The notes below the pieces were generated by a model, which saw only the letters and a list, made by a program, of their open reading frames with translations, was not told the DNA's origin and searched no databases. A stretch of DNA of 33,484 bases, taken from assembly GCA_018648655.1 (NCBI GenBank), contig JABGQV010000223.1, positions 1 through 33,484 on the forward strand. Reading direction: 5' to 3'. This document shows, piece by piece, positions 18,413 to 26,588 of the stretch. Origin of the DNA: Anaerolineae bacterium (lineage in GTDB: Bacteria; Chloroflexota; Anaerolineae; Anaerolineales; Villigracilaceae). Made by a program: the position numbers and the translations under genes. Position 1 is the first letter of the stretch; every line of letters starts with the position of its first letter.

Positions 18413-19291
18413 TTATGCATCAAGAACTGCTGCGAGAGGGGTTGGTGCAGAGATAGATTTGTCTGCTTTTTCTACATCACGTGCCCAAATATATAGACAA
18501 GTATGATAGGCGGTAGTTGTGTAGGTTTTGATGACGGTCGCGATCATCGTGAAGGTGAAGAAGACCAGCAACCCGGCTACGATGCCAATGACCAAGCCAA
18601 AGGTCACGGTCGTCCCGCCAGCGAGAAATATGATTCCGTAACCAAGCGCAGACCCTAATCCTGCTCCCGTTAAAAAGAGCGCGAAGCTAATCAATCCAGT
18701 GACCGCCTTCACACCGACCGTGCTGATTCCCACCAATAGGAGATTATCCTGCACGATTTGCGTGGCGCGTTTAATCCCGTCTACTAGATTGATATCTTCG
18801 ATGACCATCGCGGGGAGAATAAGATAGGATGCCTCTGTCCAAATATTTTGGATGAGGCTGGCGAGCAGATTTCGCCCCGCCTTCTGCCCCTGCCCCTTGA
18901 CGAGTTTCTGGAGCGCGTTGACCGCAGTCGATGCCGCCGCAAGGGTCGCTAGATCGAGCAGATCGCGCTTGACGATTGCCCAAGCCTTATCCATGCGCCC
19001 ATCGCCTTCAGAGAGGTAGCCGTAGATGAGATAAACGGTCATCGCCGAGAAGATATAGCTGATGATGAAATTGCCAAAAACGAGCAGCGCGCCGCCAAGA
19101 TAGAGAAAAACTTGACCGAACGCGCTGTTGCTAAAAAGAAGGGTGGCGATAACGATAGGAATAATGCCGATAATAGCGACAATCGCGCCCGCAAAGAGGG
19201 TGTAGATGGAGGGCTTGATGAGGTCTTTGTCGGCGGATGCCATCTGCCAAGCCTGTTTGAGAAATTGCCAACCGCGTGAGAAGGATTGCAT
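18413..19291 (-). CDS. DUF6159-like multi-pass membrane protein
   Basis: Membrane protein of 292 residues with about five or six hydrophobic segments. The N-terminus (SRGWQFLKQAWQMASADKDL) followed by a first transmembrane segment resembles the DUF6159 family, whose function is unknown. A soluble stretch (about 90-150) with many basic and alanine residues separates the early from the later segments. Gly/Ala-rich helices follow at about 170-270. ATG 19291 is preceded by AAGGAG with 6 nt spacing. It lies 46 nt downstream of priA and may be read from it. Base composition is more GC-rich than its neighbours by eye. The family name comes from memory of the N-terminal pattern and was not searched. 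Confidence 0.6.
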   Translation of the reverse strand: MQSFSRGWQFLKQAWQMASADKDLIKPSIYTLFAGAIVAIIGIIPIVIATLLFSNSAFGQVFLYLGGALLVFGNFIISYIFSAMTVYLIYGYLSEGDGRMDKAWAIVKRDLLDLATLAAASTAVNALQKLVKGQGQKAGRNLLASLIQNIWTEASYLILPAMVIEDINLVDGIKRATQIVQDNLLLVGISTVGVKAVTGLISFALFLTGAGLGSALGYGIIFLAGGTTVTFGLVIGIVAGLLVFFTFTMIATVIKTYTTTAYHTCLYIWARDVEKADKSISAPTPLAAVLDA

Positions 19292-19337
19292 GAGGAACTC
19301 CTTTTTATCCGTTATATATGCGAGTGTTTTCTAATTG

Positions 19338-21806
19338 TTATAACAAACTAACTGGCTCTACTTCCGCGCGCCAGCCTCTTAGTTCTTTTCCCTTCAACAA
19401 AGTCTCTGGTTCTGGACCACGCAAGACAATTTGCCATCGATAGATGCCATCTACTTTGGCGAAAAAACTAGGGATGGGGCCAATCACACTGGTTTCTTTT
19501 CGTTTTTCAACAACTATTAAATTCTTGATTTCTTCAGCGAGTTTATGCGCTTCTTCTTCAGCCGTGATGGGGTCTCGGTGACGGTATTCGAGTTTCACCA
19601 ATTTTGCAAAGGGCGGATATCCCAATTTGCGGCGATATTCGAGTTCATGCAAGTAGAAGTTTTGATAATCATGCTCTGATGCATGCTGAATGACGTAATT
19701 ATCTGGATTAAAAGTTTGGAAGACCACCCGTCCACCACGTTCGGAGCGACCGGCTCGTCCCGCCACTTGGGTTAGGGTCTGGAAAACACGTTCGGCCGCA
19801 AATGGGTCAGGGAGATTCAATCCCACATCTGCCAAGACCACGCCAACAAGGGTGACTAGGGGTAAATCTAAGCCTTTAGCAAGCATTTGTGTGCCTATCA
19901 AAATATCAGCGCGGTGAGCCGTAAAATGGCTCAAAATAAGATCATGCGCGCCTTTTTTGCGAGTAGTATCCCAATCCCAGCGCAAGGTGCGCGCATTAGG
20001 AAAAAGAGAATTGACTTCATCTTCTACTTTTTGACTGCCCAGCCCATATCCGCGAATCTTGGTGCTTTGGCAAGTTGGGCATTTCTTGGGCATTTGGCGT
20101 TTATACCCGCAACGATGACACTGTAAAGCCCCCCCTCTGGCTCCCCCTCTCATGGGGGGAGTATTATGCAAGGTCAGCGGCGTATCACAGCGCGGGCAAT
20201 CAAGGCTTTCTCCGCAATCACGGCAAAAAACATAGGTCGCTGAACCGCGTCGATTGAGGAAAAGAATTGCCTGTTCACCACGTTCTAATATTTGCGCAAG
20301 AGCTTCTTCTAAAGCTCGGCTAAAAATGCCTATATTGCCCGATTTTAGCTCGGCGCGCATATCTACAACTTGCACAGGTGGCAATTCACGTTGAGCAATG
20401 CGCGTGGGGAGTTCAACTAATCTAGCCCCCTCTTGAGGGAGAAGGTTAGGGTGGGGACTGGCTTTATATCTATACTCAATTGGTGGCGTAGCCGACCCCA
20501 AAATGCAGACCGCGCCACAAATCTCGGCATGATTTTGTGCGGCACGCACCGCATTATAAAAAGGAGGCTGGTTTTGATGAAAAGAATTATCGTGAAACTC
20601 ATCCAAAACAATTAATTTGATATTCGGCAAAGGCGCAAAAAGAGCCGAGCGTGCGCCAATTATCACTTTCAATTTTCCCGCTCTTGCTCGCCGCCAAGTA
20701 TCATAATTCTCACCCGCTGAGAGCTTCGAGTGCATCAAACCCACTTCCCCCGCAAAACGCGCCAAAAACCGCCGCACAGTTTGCGCCGTGAGCGCAATTT
20801 CTGGCACCAAAATCAACGCCTGCCCGCCCCTCTTTACCGCCTCTTGCGCGGCACGAATATAAATCTCAGTTTTCCCAGAGCCAGTGATGCCGTGCAAAAG
20901 AATCGGCGATACCAACGTATCAACGAAAGAAGCACTTACAACTTTCATCGCCTTTTCTTGCGCGGCGTTGAGTATATGCTCAGCGATTTCTTCTTTGCCA
21001 ATCTCTACTTTTTTAACTGGATCACGCCAAATCTCTGTTTCTCTCAGAATAATCAATTCTTTTTCTGCCAAAATCTTCAAATCAGATAGATTGCATCCGC
21101 TCTCTGCATAAACCCATGTGACAGCAATAGCAACTTTTTCTCTGATTAGGAGTTGGAGCGCAGCAGCGCGCCTCTTTTGGGTTTGCTCGGTGCTCCCGAG
21201 CTTGGTCATCTTCTCTAGCGCGATACTCGGCGAAACCGCTAACTGCGCCATCCGAATCATCTTCGGGCGGACGCGGGGTGCTGGTAAAACAGATTTACTC
21301 GTTAATATTCCGCGCTTCACCAAATTCCCCGCAGATTTTCGCCAATCAACGTGCTTAAAATGCGTATCAATTTGTCTGCCGCGCAAAGAGCCTCGTTTCT
21401 CGAGCAATACGATAATTCGCTTCTGCGTTTGAGAAAGCTCATTATCCCCAACGCCCAATTCACCAATCCCAAACTCCGTATCTGCCCTTTGACTTAAGCC
21501 ACTTGGCAACATCATCCTCACCATCGCAGAAAGGGGATTTAATGTCTGCTCTGCCATTTTCTCAGCGAGAGAAATCTGCTCGGGTGTGAGAACAGGAAGT
21601 TCATCGAGTAAGTCAATGACAGCTTTTGTATCTTCTACTGCGGGGGTATCTACAAATCTTAAAATCACCCCTTGTACAATTTGATTATTAAACGGAATAG
21701 TCACCAAATGCCCGATATTTATTTTCCCTTCTAGGTTTGAGGGCAAATGATAATCAAAAACACCACTTATGGCGGGGATATTGACGGAGATTTGGACGAA
21801 GGTCAT
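19338..21806 (-). CDS. priA: Primosomal protein N' (replication restart helicase PriA)
   Basis: Superfamily 2 helicase that reloads the replisome at stalled forks, 822 residues. Walker A GITGSGKTE is at about 305-313. Walker B reads DEFH (402-405) where DEEH is usual, and the catalytic Glu is kept. Four CxxC pairs (CRDC, CPRC, CHRC, CPTC) form the two zinc sites. Further helicase motifs (FLNRRGSA, GTQMLAKGLD, QVAGRAGR) are intact. Two low-complexity insertions interrupt conserved blocks: SPHPNLLPQEGA after LGSATPPIEYRYKA, and TPPMRGGARGGA inside the zinc domain. Both match palindromic DNA and keep the frame. It lies 51 nt after the CNNM gene. Start ATG 21806 has no clear Shine-Dalgarno. Confidence 0.95.
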   Translation of the reverse strand: MTFVQISVNIPAISGVFDYHLPSNLEGKINIGHLVTIPFNNQIVQGVILRFVDTPAVEDTKAVIDLLDELPVLTPEQISLAEKMAEQTLNPLSAMVRMMLPSGLSQRADTEFGIGELGVGDNELSQTQKRIIVLLEKRGSLRGRQIDTHFKHVDWRKSAGNLVKRGILTSKSVLPAPRVRPKMIRMAQLAVSPSIALEKMTKLGSTEQTQKRRAAALQLLIREKVAIAVTWVYAESGCNLSDLKILAEKELIILRETEIWRDPVKKVEIGKEEIAEHILNAAQEKAMKVVSASFVDTLVSPILLHGITGSGKTEIYIRAAQEAVKRGGQALILVPEIALTAQTVRRFLARFAGEVGLMHSKLSAGENYDTWRRARAGKLKVIIGARSALFAPLPNIKLIVLDEFHDNSFHQNQPPFYNAVRAAQNHAEICGAVCILGSATPPIEYRYKASPHPNLLPQEGARLVELPTRIAQRELPPVQVVDMRAELKSGNIGIFSRALEEALAQILERGEQAILFLNRRGSATYVFCRDCGESLDCPRCDTPLTLHNTPPMRGGARGGALQCHRCGYKRQMPKKCPTCQSTKIRGYGLGSQKVEDEVNSLFPNARTLRWDWDTTRKKGAHDLILSHFTAHRADILIGTQMLAKGLDLPLVTLVGVVLADVGLNLPDPFAAERVFQTLTQVAGRAGRSERGGRVVFQTFNPDNYVIQHASEHDYQNFYLHELEYRRKLGYPPFAKLVKLEYRHRDPITAEEEAHKLAEEIKNLIVVEKRKETSVIGPIPSFFAKVDGIYRWQIVLRGPEPETLLKGKELRGWRAEVEPVSLL
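20126..20163 (-). repeat. Palindromic element inserted in frame in priA, zinc-domain copy
   Basis: A C/G-run sequence containing CTCCCC ... GGGGAG encodes TPPMRGGARGGA. It falls between the zinc-site strands LTLHN and LQCHRCGY, where other PriA proteins have only a short link. It looks like a dispersed small repeat that landed in coding sequence. Confidence 0.55.
20421..20458 (-). repeat. Palindromic element inserted in frame in priA, helicase-domain copy
   Basis: Contains CCCTC-TT-GAGGG and C-rich/G-rich ends, and encodes SPHPNLLPQEGA between the LGSATP motif and the LVELP strand. This peptide resembles a translated small repeat that I recall from unrelated bacterial proteins. The number of genomic copies was not checked. 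Confidence 0.55.
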
Positions 21807-21857
21807 AGTTTATAATTCATACAGAGCCCAAGTTTTCTTAGCCTCTTTGCGTGAGAA

Positions 21858-23189
21858 TTACTCCTCCTTCAACTGTTTCAACTCAAGGCGCGCTGCGCGC
21901 ATCCCATCCATTTCGACCACTTTTAGGGAGATATTTTCTTCAGGGATTTCTACCGAGTCGCCTAGTTTCGGGATGCGCCCCAAGCGTCCCATCATATAAC
22001 CGGCGATGGTATCGTAGTTATTGTCGGCAAGTGCCAAGCCCATTTGCTGGTTGATATATTCGAGGAGTGCCAAGCCATCGAGCAAGAACGATCCATCTTC
22101 CTGATGCTGAATTTCATCCAAATCATCATCAAAAGGATCGCGGATATCACCGATAATCTCCTCCAATAAATCTTCCAATGTAACCAAGCCTGCCGTGCCG
22201 CTATATTCATCGAGGGCGATGGCGATATGCTGATGTCCATTCCGAAATTCATGCAAGAGTTTGGTGACAGAAATCGTTTCAGGGACAAAAAGAGCATCAC
22301 GCATAAGTTCTTTAGCGAGGACTTCATGATTATTAGGCTGCTCGAGGCGATGGAGCAAATCTTTAACGTGGAGAATGCCCTTGATGTCGTCTAGGTCTTC
22401 ACCATAAACAGGAAATTTGGTGTAGAGGTTTTCCCGAATTAGAGCGGCAGCATCACGGAGGAGAGTATCCTCTTGAATGGCAGTAATTTCTGTGCGCGGG
22501 ATCATGACTTGGCGCACGACCAGTTTGCCAAAATCGAAAATTGCGGAAAGCATTTCACGCTGTGGTTGTTGGATAATGCCTTCTGTATGAGGACCTGAAA
22601 CGATATTTTTCAGCTCTTCAACTGTGTAAGCAGCACTATGGCTGGTATCACCTTCCACACCAAATGCGCTCAATGTGATGCGGGTGAGCCAATCAAGAAG
22701 GGAGACAAATCCGCTAAAAATCTTCATGAAAATATTCATGGAAGAGGCTGTCGCTATCGAAAAAGGCTCAGGGTTATTTAATGCGGTAATTTTAGGAACT
22801 TGCTCGCCAAGCACAACATGCAAGGTTGTGACGACTGTCAATGAGATGATAAGGGGCAAGGCGGCAATAACCTTGCCAAGAAAGACAAGGTTTTCTGGCA
22901 GAATCAGGTCATGGAAGTAAGGGGCAAGAAGTTCTTCAAAGGTGTTTTCACCAATTGCACCAAGAGCAAGGCTAACAATGGTGATCCCTAGTTGAGATGC
23001 GGCAATAACACGATCTCGTGCAGCAGGGTTTTCAAGCCAACGCTGAACAATTTTTGCGCCTCTGTTGCCCTCTTTCGCAATAATATCGATGCGGGTTTTA
23101 CGAGCGGTGACTGCGGCAAATTCTACGCCAACGAAATAGCCGTTTAGCGCGATAAGGAAAATAATGAGGAGGATGTCCCAAATAATCAT
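21858..23189 (-). CDS. CNNM/HlyC-CorC family membrane protein with CBS domains
   Basis: Protein of 443 residues with the CNNM (DUF21) transmembrane domain at about 1-180. A pair of CBS domains follows at about 200-325 (QVMIPRTEI, then ELMRDALFVP and the ALDEYSGTAGLVTLEDLLEE block). A CorC/HlyC-type C-terminal domain covers about 335-430 (LDGLALLEYINQ, TIAGYMMGRLGRIP). Related proteins transport or control Mg2+ or Na+; 'hemolysin' in older names is historical. ATG 23189 is preceded by an AT-rich stretch without a clear ribosome site. It reads TATAAACTATG, the same as before priA. It is followed after 51 nt by priA, so the two may be co-transcribed. Confidence 0.9.
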   Translation of the reverse strand: MIIWDILLIIFLIALNGYFVGVEFAAVTARKTRIDIIAKEGNRGAKIVQRWLENPAARDRVIAASQLGITIVSLALGAIGENTFEELLAPYFHDLILPENLVFLGKVIAALPLIISLTVVTTLHVVLGEQVPKITALNNPEPFSIATASSMNIFMKIFSGFVSLLDWLTRITLSAFGVEGDTSHSAAYTVEELKNIVSGPHTEGIIQQPQREMLSAIFDFGKLVVRQVMIPRTEITAIQEDTLLRDAAALIRENLYTKFPVYGEDLDDIKGILHVKDLLHRLEQPNNHEVLAKELMRDALFVPETISVTKLLHEFRNGHQHIAIALDEYSGTAGLVTLEDLLEEIIGDIRDPFDDDLDEIQHQEDGSFLLDGLALLEYINQQMGLALADNNYDTIAGYMMGRLGRIPKLGDSVEIPEENISLKVVEMDGMRAARLELKQLKEE

Positions 23190-23254
23190 AGTTTATAGTT
23201 TAAGGTTAAAAGTTGAAGGTTGAATATTCAAAGTAACAAGTTTTATTACTCTTG

Positions 23255-24097
23255 CTACCCTAGCACTGCCGCTGCGCCATAGCCGACGACAGAAGAATAA
23301 TCTCCTGAAATATCACCAGATGTAGCGTAGTTTAGGGTTTTGACACTTTTTGCCCCTAACTCACGCACGGCGTAGAGAGTTGCAGCAACTGCGCCGCGTC
23401 CACAGGCAAAGCCTTTGCCCATTTCTTCGGCTTCCAGAACGCCCTCGGGAGAAAAGTTTTCAATTTGGCGGAGCATTTCATTATCGAGAATTCTCGCATC
23501 TTCTTGCGAGTAAAAATGCGATAAATCTGTACTGGCTACGAGAAGTGCCTTTTTGCCACGTAAAACTTTTGCAAGGGTTTGCCCTAAAATTTTCAGTTCT
23601 TCCACATTTGTGGAGCGAATCATGATGGGGAGAAGCTCAAAATTGCTTTTTAAAGCGCGTTGCAAAAAAGGGAGCTCAATTTCTAGTGAATGTTCACGGT
23701 CATTGGCAATGGGTGTAATGCCGAAGCCGAGATTTTCTTCTAAATCTGTGCTCACCGCGTTCACCATATTTTGCGCAATAGGAACTCTGCCAAAGGGAGT
23801 GGCATAAAAAGCATGTTCAGCACTTAGAAAAGCATCACGATGGGGGGCGTGCATCGGTGAAAGGAGGGCAACCAAGTCGAAATCACGGTCGCGGATCGCA
23901 GTAAAAGCGTACCCTGCCACCGCGCCTGAATAGAAATATCCCGCATGAGGGGCAATCACGGCGACCACATCGCCATCTAATTCTGGCAATACGGCATTAT
24001 CGAGATAAGCATCCACTTCTTGCGCAAGTTTTTTAGGATTATCTGAATACCAACTTCCTGCAATGGGTGAGGGGCGAACAAGGGCAATGGCTTTCAT
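23255..24097 (-). CDS. amrB: AmmeMemoRadiSam system protein B (MEMO1 family)
   Basis: MEMO-family protein of 280 residues with the dioxygenase-like fold. Conserved segments are PSPIAGSWY near the N-terminus, APHAGYFYSG, SPMHAPHRDAF, REHSLEIELPFLQ, STDLSHF, CGRGAV and TSGDISGDYSSVVGYGA. In many bacteria it occurs with AMMECR1 and a radical SAM protein. Neither partner adjoins it here, although a YgiQ-type radical SAM gene is about 15 kb away. ATG 24097 follows TACAAT by 6 nt with no Shine-Dalgarno, a leaderless arrangement, and begins right after the NUDIX stop codon. The molecular role of the family is not settled. Confidence 0.9.
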   Translation of the reverse strand: MKAIALVRPSPIAGSWYSDNPKKLAQEVDAYLDNAVLPELDGDVVAVIAPHAGYFYSGAVAGYAFTAIRDRDFDLVALLSPMHAPHRDAFLSAEHAFYATPFGRVPIAQNMVNAVSTDLEENLGFGITPIANDREHSLEIELPFLQRALKSNFELLPIMIRSTNVEELKILGQTLAKVLRGKKALLVASTDLSHFYSQEDARILDNEMLRQIENFSPEGVLEAEEMGKGFACGRGAVAATLYAVRELGAKSVKTLNYATSGDISGDYSSVVGYGAAAVLG

Positions 24098-24103
24098 AAA
24101 TAG

Positions 24104-24109
24104 ATTGTA
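24104..24109 (-). promoter_or_regulatory. -10 box of the amrB gene, leaderless spacing
   Basis: TACAAT on the minus strand, then CTATTT and the ATG. It immediately follows the stop codon of the NUDIX gene. The -35 is poor. Confidence 0.45.
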
Positions 24110-24601
24110 CTAGAAATTCTCTAAAAAGTAGCGCGTGGCTTCAAAGGCGAGCTCGGGGAGATTATCACGAGAAAACCACGCGGCATCGGCGGCATCATCT
24201 GCTGCGGCGAGTTGCCCGCTGATGACTTCAGCAGCATAAATAATGATGAAATCTGCGCCACCGGCATGTTCTTTTTCAGTATAAATATCGAGAATGTGGA
24301 GTATGCGCGCATTTAGACTGGTTTCTTCCAAACATTCGCGGCGCGCGGCATCAGCTGGGGATTCACCTGCGTTGACGAAACCTGCGGGGAGTGACCATTT
24401 GCCTTGATGAGGATTAAATGAGCGTTGTACGAGCAAGATTTTCTCGTCTCTTTCGACAAATACACCGACCGCAACTTTGGGATCAGCAAAATAAACCCAC
24501 CCACAGGATGGACAGACGGGACGAACTTCTCCGTAACTGGGTTGCTGCACAACAGCATCTCCGCAGCGGAGACAATGTTTTACTTCGACTCTTTTTGACA
24601 T
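24110..24601 (-). CDS. NUDIX hydrolase with N-terminal zinc ribbon
   Basis: Pyrophosphohydrolase of 163 residues. A zinc ribbon is formed by Cys10, Cys13, Cys30 and Cys33 (CLRCG, CPSCG), as in NudC-like enzymes. The NUDIX box GFVNAGESPADAARREC continues to LEETSL (74-96). It matches the consensus except Ser in place of the last Gly. The zinc ribbon plus short length suggests a nucleoside-diphosphate-linked substrate such as NADH or ADP-ribose, but the substrate cannot be read from sequence. The start ATG 24601 has no Shine-Dalgarno; TTTAAT lies 12 nt upstream, so it may have a very short leader. It follows the anti-sigma gene after 84 nt. Confidence 0.9.
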   Translation of the reverse strand: MSKRVEVKHCLRCGDAVVQQPSYGEVRPVCPSCGWVYFADPKVAVGVFVERDEKILLVQRSFNPHQGKWSLPAGFVNAGESPADAARRECLEETSLNARILHILDIYTEKEHAGGADFIIIYAAEVISGQLAAADDAADAAWFSRDNLPELAFEATRYFLENF

Positions 24602-24685
24602 TCGGGGTAACGGATTAAAGGTTTAGGGCAAAGAGAATTATCGTAAAATTCAAAGCGAGCTTCTCCACCATAGATTCTAAAAAAT

Positions 24686-25471
24686 CTACTCTTGGCTCTC
24701 CCACTTTAGCATGGCTCTACGCCGAAAGAAAAAACCGCCTAGAGCGAAAAGAAGGATTAGCACTAATAATATCTCTTGCCAGCGTGTAAATGAGGGTGCG
24801 GGAATAGGTTCTGGCACTTCTTCGCTATTTGGTATTGCTGTAGATTGCAAGCTCGCAAAGGGCGTGCTTTCTGCAACTTGATCAGTTTCAGCAACTTTCT
24901 CAGTTTCTGCCTCAGCACGAGATGAGGTTTCTTCGGTAGCTGATAAGCCTGCACTTTCACCTTCTGCAACTGGCGCAGCTTCGGCTTCTTCAAAAACTTC
25001 TTCTTCCATAGCTGGGGCTTCAGCCATTGGCATCGCTTCTTCTTCGGCTGGGGCTTCTTCAGCTGGTTCTTCGGCAGGCGCAAATTCTTCCATTGCCATG
25101 TCTGCTGATTCCATCAGCATTTCTTTATTTGCAGGAGCCATTGATTCGCTACCTAAGCTAAATGGCGGGAGAACGCTAAAGAAAAAGAGAATCATGGCGA
25201 AGGCAGTGGCATAATTTAAGGCTGGCACCATTCTCGGTAAGGGTGGGGATTTGGCAACCATCTGCGAGGAGAGAGTAAAGTTGCGAGGAGCAGGTCTTTT
25301 TGGCGTGCGTTGCAAGATATTCTTTGTCACACGCATAGCGTCCAGTGCGGTACGCAAGTTTGGGTCACGTTCGAGACGGTCTTTCATCTTCCTAGAAGAA
25401 GATGCGTTTAACTCTCCATCTAAATAGGCTGAAATATTTTTAAGGTCTTGAGGGGATATATTATTTTTCAT
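24686..25471 (-). CDS. Anti-sigma factor, two transmembrane segments
   Basis: Partner of the preceding ECF sigma gene, with which it overlaps by ATGA (25468-25471). Of 261 residues, the N-terminal cytoplasmic part has the anti-sigma-like YLDGELNASSSRKM. It lacks the HxxxCxxC zinc motif of ZAS proteins. A first transmembrane segment is at about 83-104. The next 120 residues are strongly acidic and rich in Ala, Glu and Pro, probably outside the membrane. A second transmembrane segment lies at about 232-250, followed by FFFRRRAMLKW, which sets the tail inside. Release by proteolysis is typical of the family, but no protease gene is near. Function is inferred from position and topology. Confidence 0.8.
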   Translation of the reverse strand: MKNNISPQDLKNISAYLDGELNASSSRKMKDRLERDPNLRTALDAMRVTKNILQRTPKRPAPRNFTLSSQMVAKSPPLPRMVPALNYATAFAMILFFFSVLPPFSLGSESMAPANKEMLMESADMAMEEFAPAEEPAEEAPAEEEAMPMAEAPAMEEEVFEEAEAAPVAEGESAGLSATEETSSRAEAETEKVAETDQVAESTPFASLQSTAIPNSEEVPEPIPAPSFTRWQEILLVLILLFALGGFFFRRRAMLKWESQE

Positions 25472-26076
25472 GATGAAGTCTCCCCTTCTAGACGAAATTT
25501 AGCAGGTAAAAGTTCCTTAACTTTTTGGAGACATTTTTGCAAGCGAGTGCGAGCGCGCGCAAGGCGACTTTTAATAGTGCCGAGTGGTTTTTTGATAGCT
25601 TTAGCGGCTTCTTGATAACTAAGCCCTTGCAATTCTGTGAGTACAACAACTGTACGGAATTCAAGCGGAAGGGCTTGAATGCAACGTTGTATGGCTTGCT
25701 CTAGCTCATAAGTTTCAAGTTGTTTTTCGGGGGAGAGTGTGGGGTCTTTTAACCAACTTGGTGATTCTATCTCTTCACCATCGTCTGTATAAATATCCAG
25801 AGGCGTGGTGGGTTTTCGTTTTTGACGGCGAAATTCATCGTAACAAGTATTTGTGACTATGCGCAAAAGCCATGATTTAAATGAGCCGCCTCTATAAGAT
25901 TTTAATTTTTGAAAAGCTGAGATAAAGGCTTCTTGCACTGCGTCATCTGCGAGAGCAGGGTCGCCGATAATGCGGTAGGCAGTATTGTAGAGCATGTCTT
26001 GATAAGTTAAAACAAGCTTGTTGAAGGCGGTCAAATCGCCTTTTTTTGCTTCGCGGATCAGAGTGGCTTCGTCCAT
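25468..26076 (-). CDS. ECF-type RNA polymerase sigma factor
   Basis: Sigma-70 family group 4 factor of 202 residues. Region 2 covers about 12-80 (YRIIGDPALADDAVQEAFI, then SFKSWLLRIVTNTCYDEFRR, the -10 recognition helix). Region 4 covers about 125-185 (LPLEFRTVVVLTELQGLSYQEAA, GTIKSRLARAR). The linker has a short acidic insertion (DIYTDDGEE). It is translationally coupled to its anti-sigma factor. ATG 26076 lies 7 nt after TAAAAT with no ribosome site, so it may be leaderless. No autoregulatory ECF promoter was recognised. Confidence 0.93.
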   Translation of the reverse strand: MDEATLIREAKKGDLTAFNKLVLTYQDMLYNTAYRIIGDPALADDAVQEAFISAFQKLKSYRGGSFKSWLLRIVTNTCYDEFRRQKRKPTTPLDIYTDDGEEIESPSWLKDPTLSPEKQLETYELEQAIQRCIQALPLEFRTVVVLTELQGLSYQEAAKAIKKPLGTIKSRLARARTRLQKCLQKVKELLPAKFRLEGETSS

Positions 26077-26083
26077 AAGATGT

Positions 26084-26089
26084 ATTTTA
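26084..26089 (-). promoter_or_regulatory. -10 box of the ECF sigma gene, leaderless spacing
   Basis: TAAAAT, then ACATCTT and the ATG on the minus strand. No Shine-Dalgarno fits between. The -35 is poor. Confidence 0.45.
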
Positions 26090-26136
26090 TCAGAGAGTGG
26101 GAAACAACGAAGATAAAGATGTTTCTGTAATTTCGT

Positions 26137-26526
26137 TTATCTTTTTTGTTTTTCAAGAATGGCCCACCAAACACCACGCCAAATAAGCATTCCTAAAGCA
26201 GCTGTTGCAGCAAGCACGGCTATGAAAACGGGCAAAATCGGTGTGTTGCCAAGCATGAGGCTACGAAGTAGCGCAGCAAAAGGTGCTGCTAGAATTACTG
26301 CCCACCCTGCTCTCCAAATCTCTTTCCAATTTTGATAAATTTCTTCTTTATAGAGCCCTAGCCAAGGTGCAATAAGTAGCCAAGCAATCAGTGTAGGCAA
26401 AAGAGTTGCAAGAATTCGATATGGAGAGACAGTGGATAATTGATCGTGAAAAAGAAACCCAGAAACAGTCACAATAAGTACGGTGAGGATATCTCCGAGT
26501 AATAAAAAATGGATTTTTTTCTTCAT
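26137..26526 (-). CDS. DUF3054 family membrane protein
   Basis: Small membrane protein of 129 residues with four hydrophobic segments. The opening (LLLGDILTVLIVTVSG), the central WLLIAPWLGLY and the end LIWRGVWWAIL are typical of DUF3054, whose function is unknown. The ORF track starts at TTG 26538, inside the lysS terminator T run. ATG 26526 (MKKKIHFL) is better and leaves the usual positive N-terminus. The start is only about 10 nt past that terminator, with no ribosome site or good promoter, so expression may depend on terminator readthrough. The ECF sigma gene follows after 60 nt. Confidence 0.75.
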   Translation of the reverse strand: MKKKIHFLLLGDILTVLIVTVSGFLFHDQLSTVSPYRILATLLPTLIAWLLIAPWLGLYKEEIYQNWKEIWRAGWAVILAAPFAALLRSLMLGNTPILPVFIAVLAATAALGMLIWRGVWWAILEKQKR

Positions 26527-26535
26527 AAGTTTTAA

Positions 26536-26563
26536 CAAAAAAGGGCGGGATACCCCGCCCTTT
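26536..26563 (-). terminator. lysS terminator
   Basis: A 10-bp GC-rich stem AAAGGGCGGG / CCCGCCCTTT with a 4-nt loop and a T6 run on the minus strand. It starts about 25 nt after the lysS stop and abuts the DUF3054 gene. Confidence 0.95.
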
Positions 26564-26588
26564 AAGTATTGTTTCTCAAATAAAATTC

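Noticed and set aside
20592-20603. Broken Walker B in PriA (DEFH instead of DEEH)
   Set aside because: The Asp-Glu pair and His are kept; the third position varies in DExH helicases, so the enzyme is probably active.
20730-21089. 119-residue plus-strand ORF inside priA
   Set aside because: Antisense to a well-conserved priA frame; its translation has no recognisable features.
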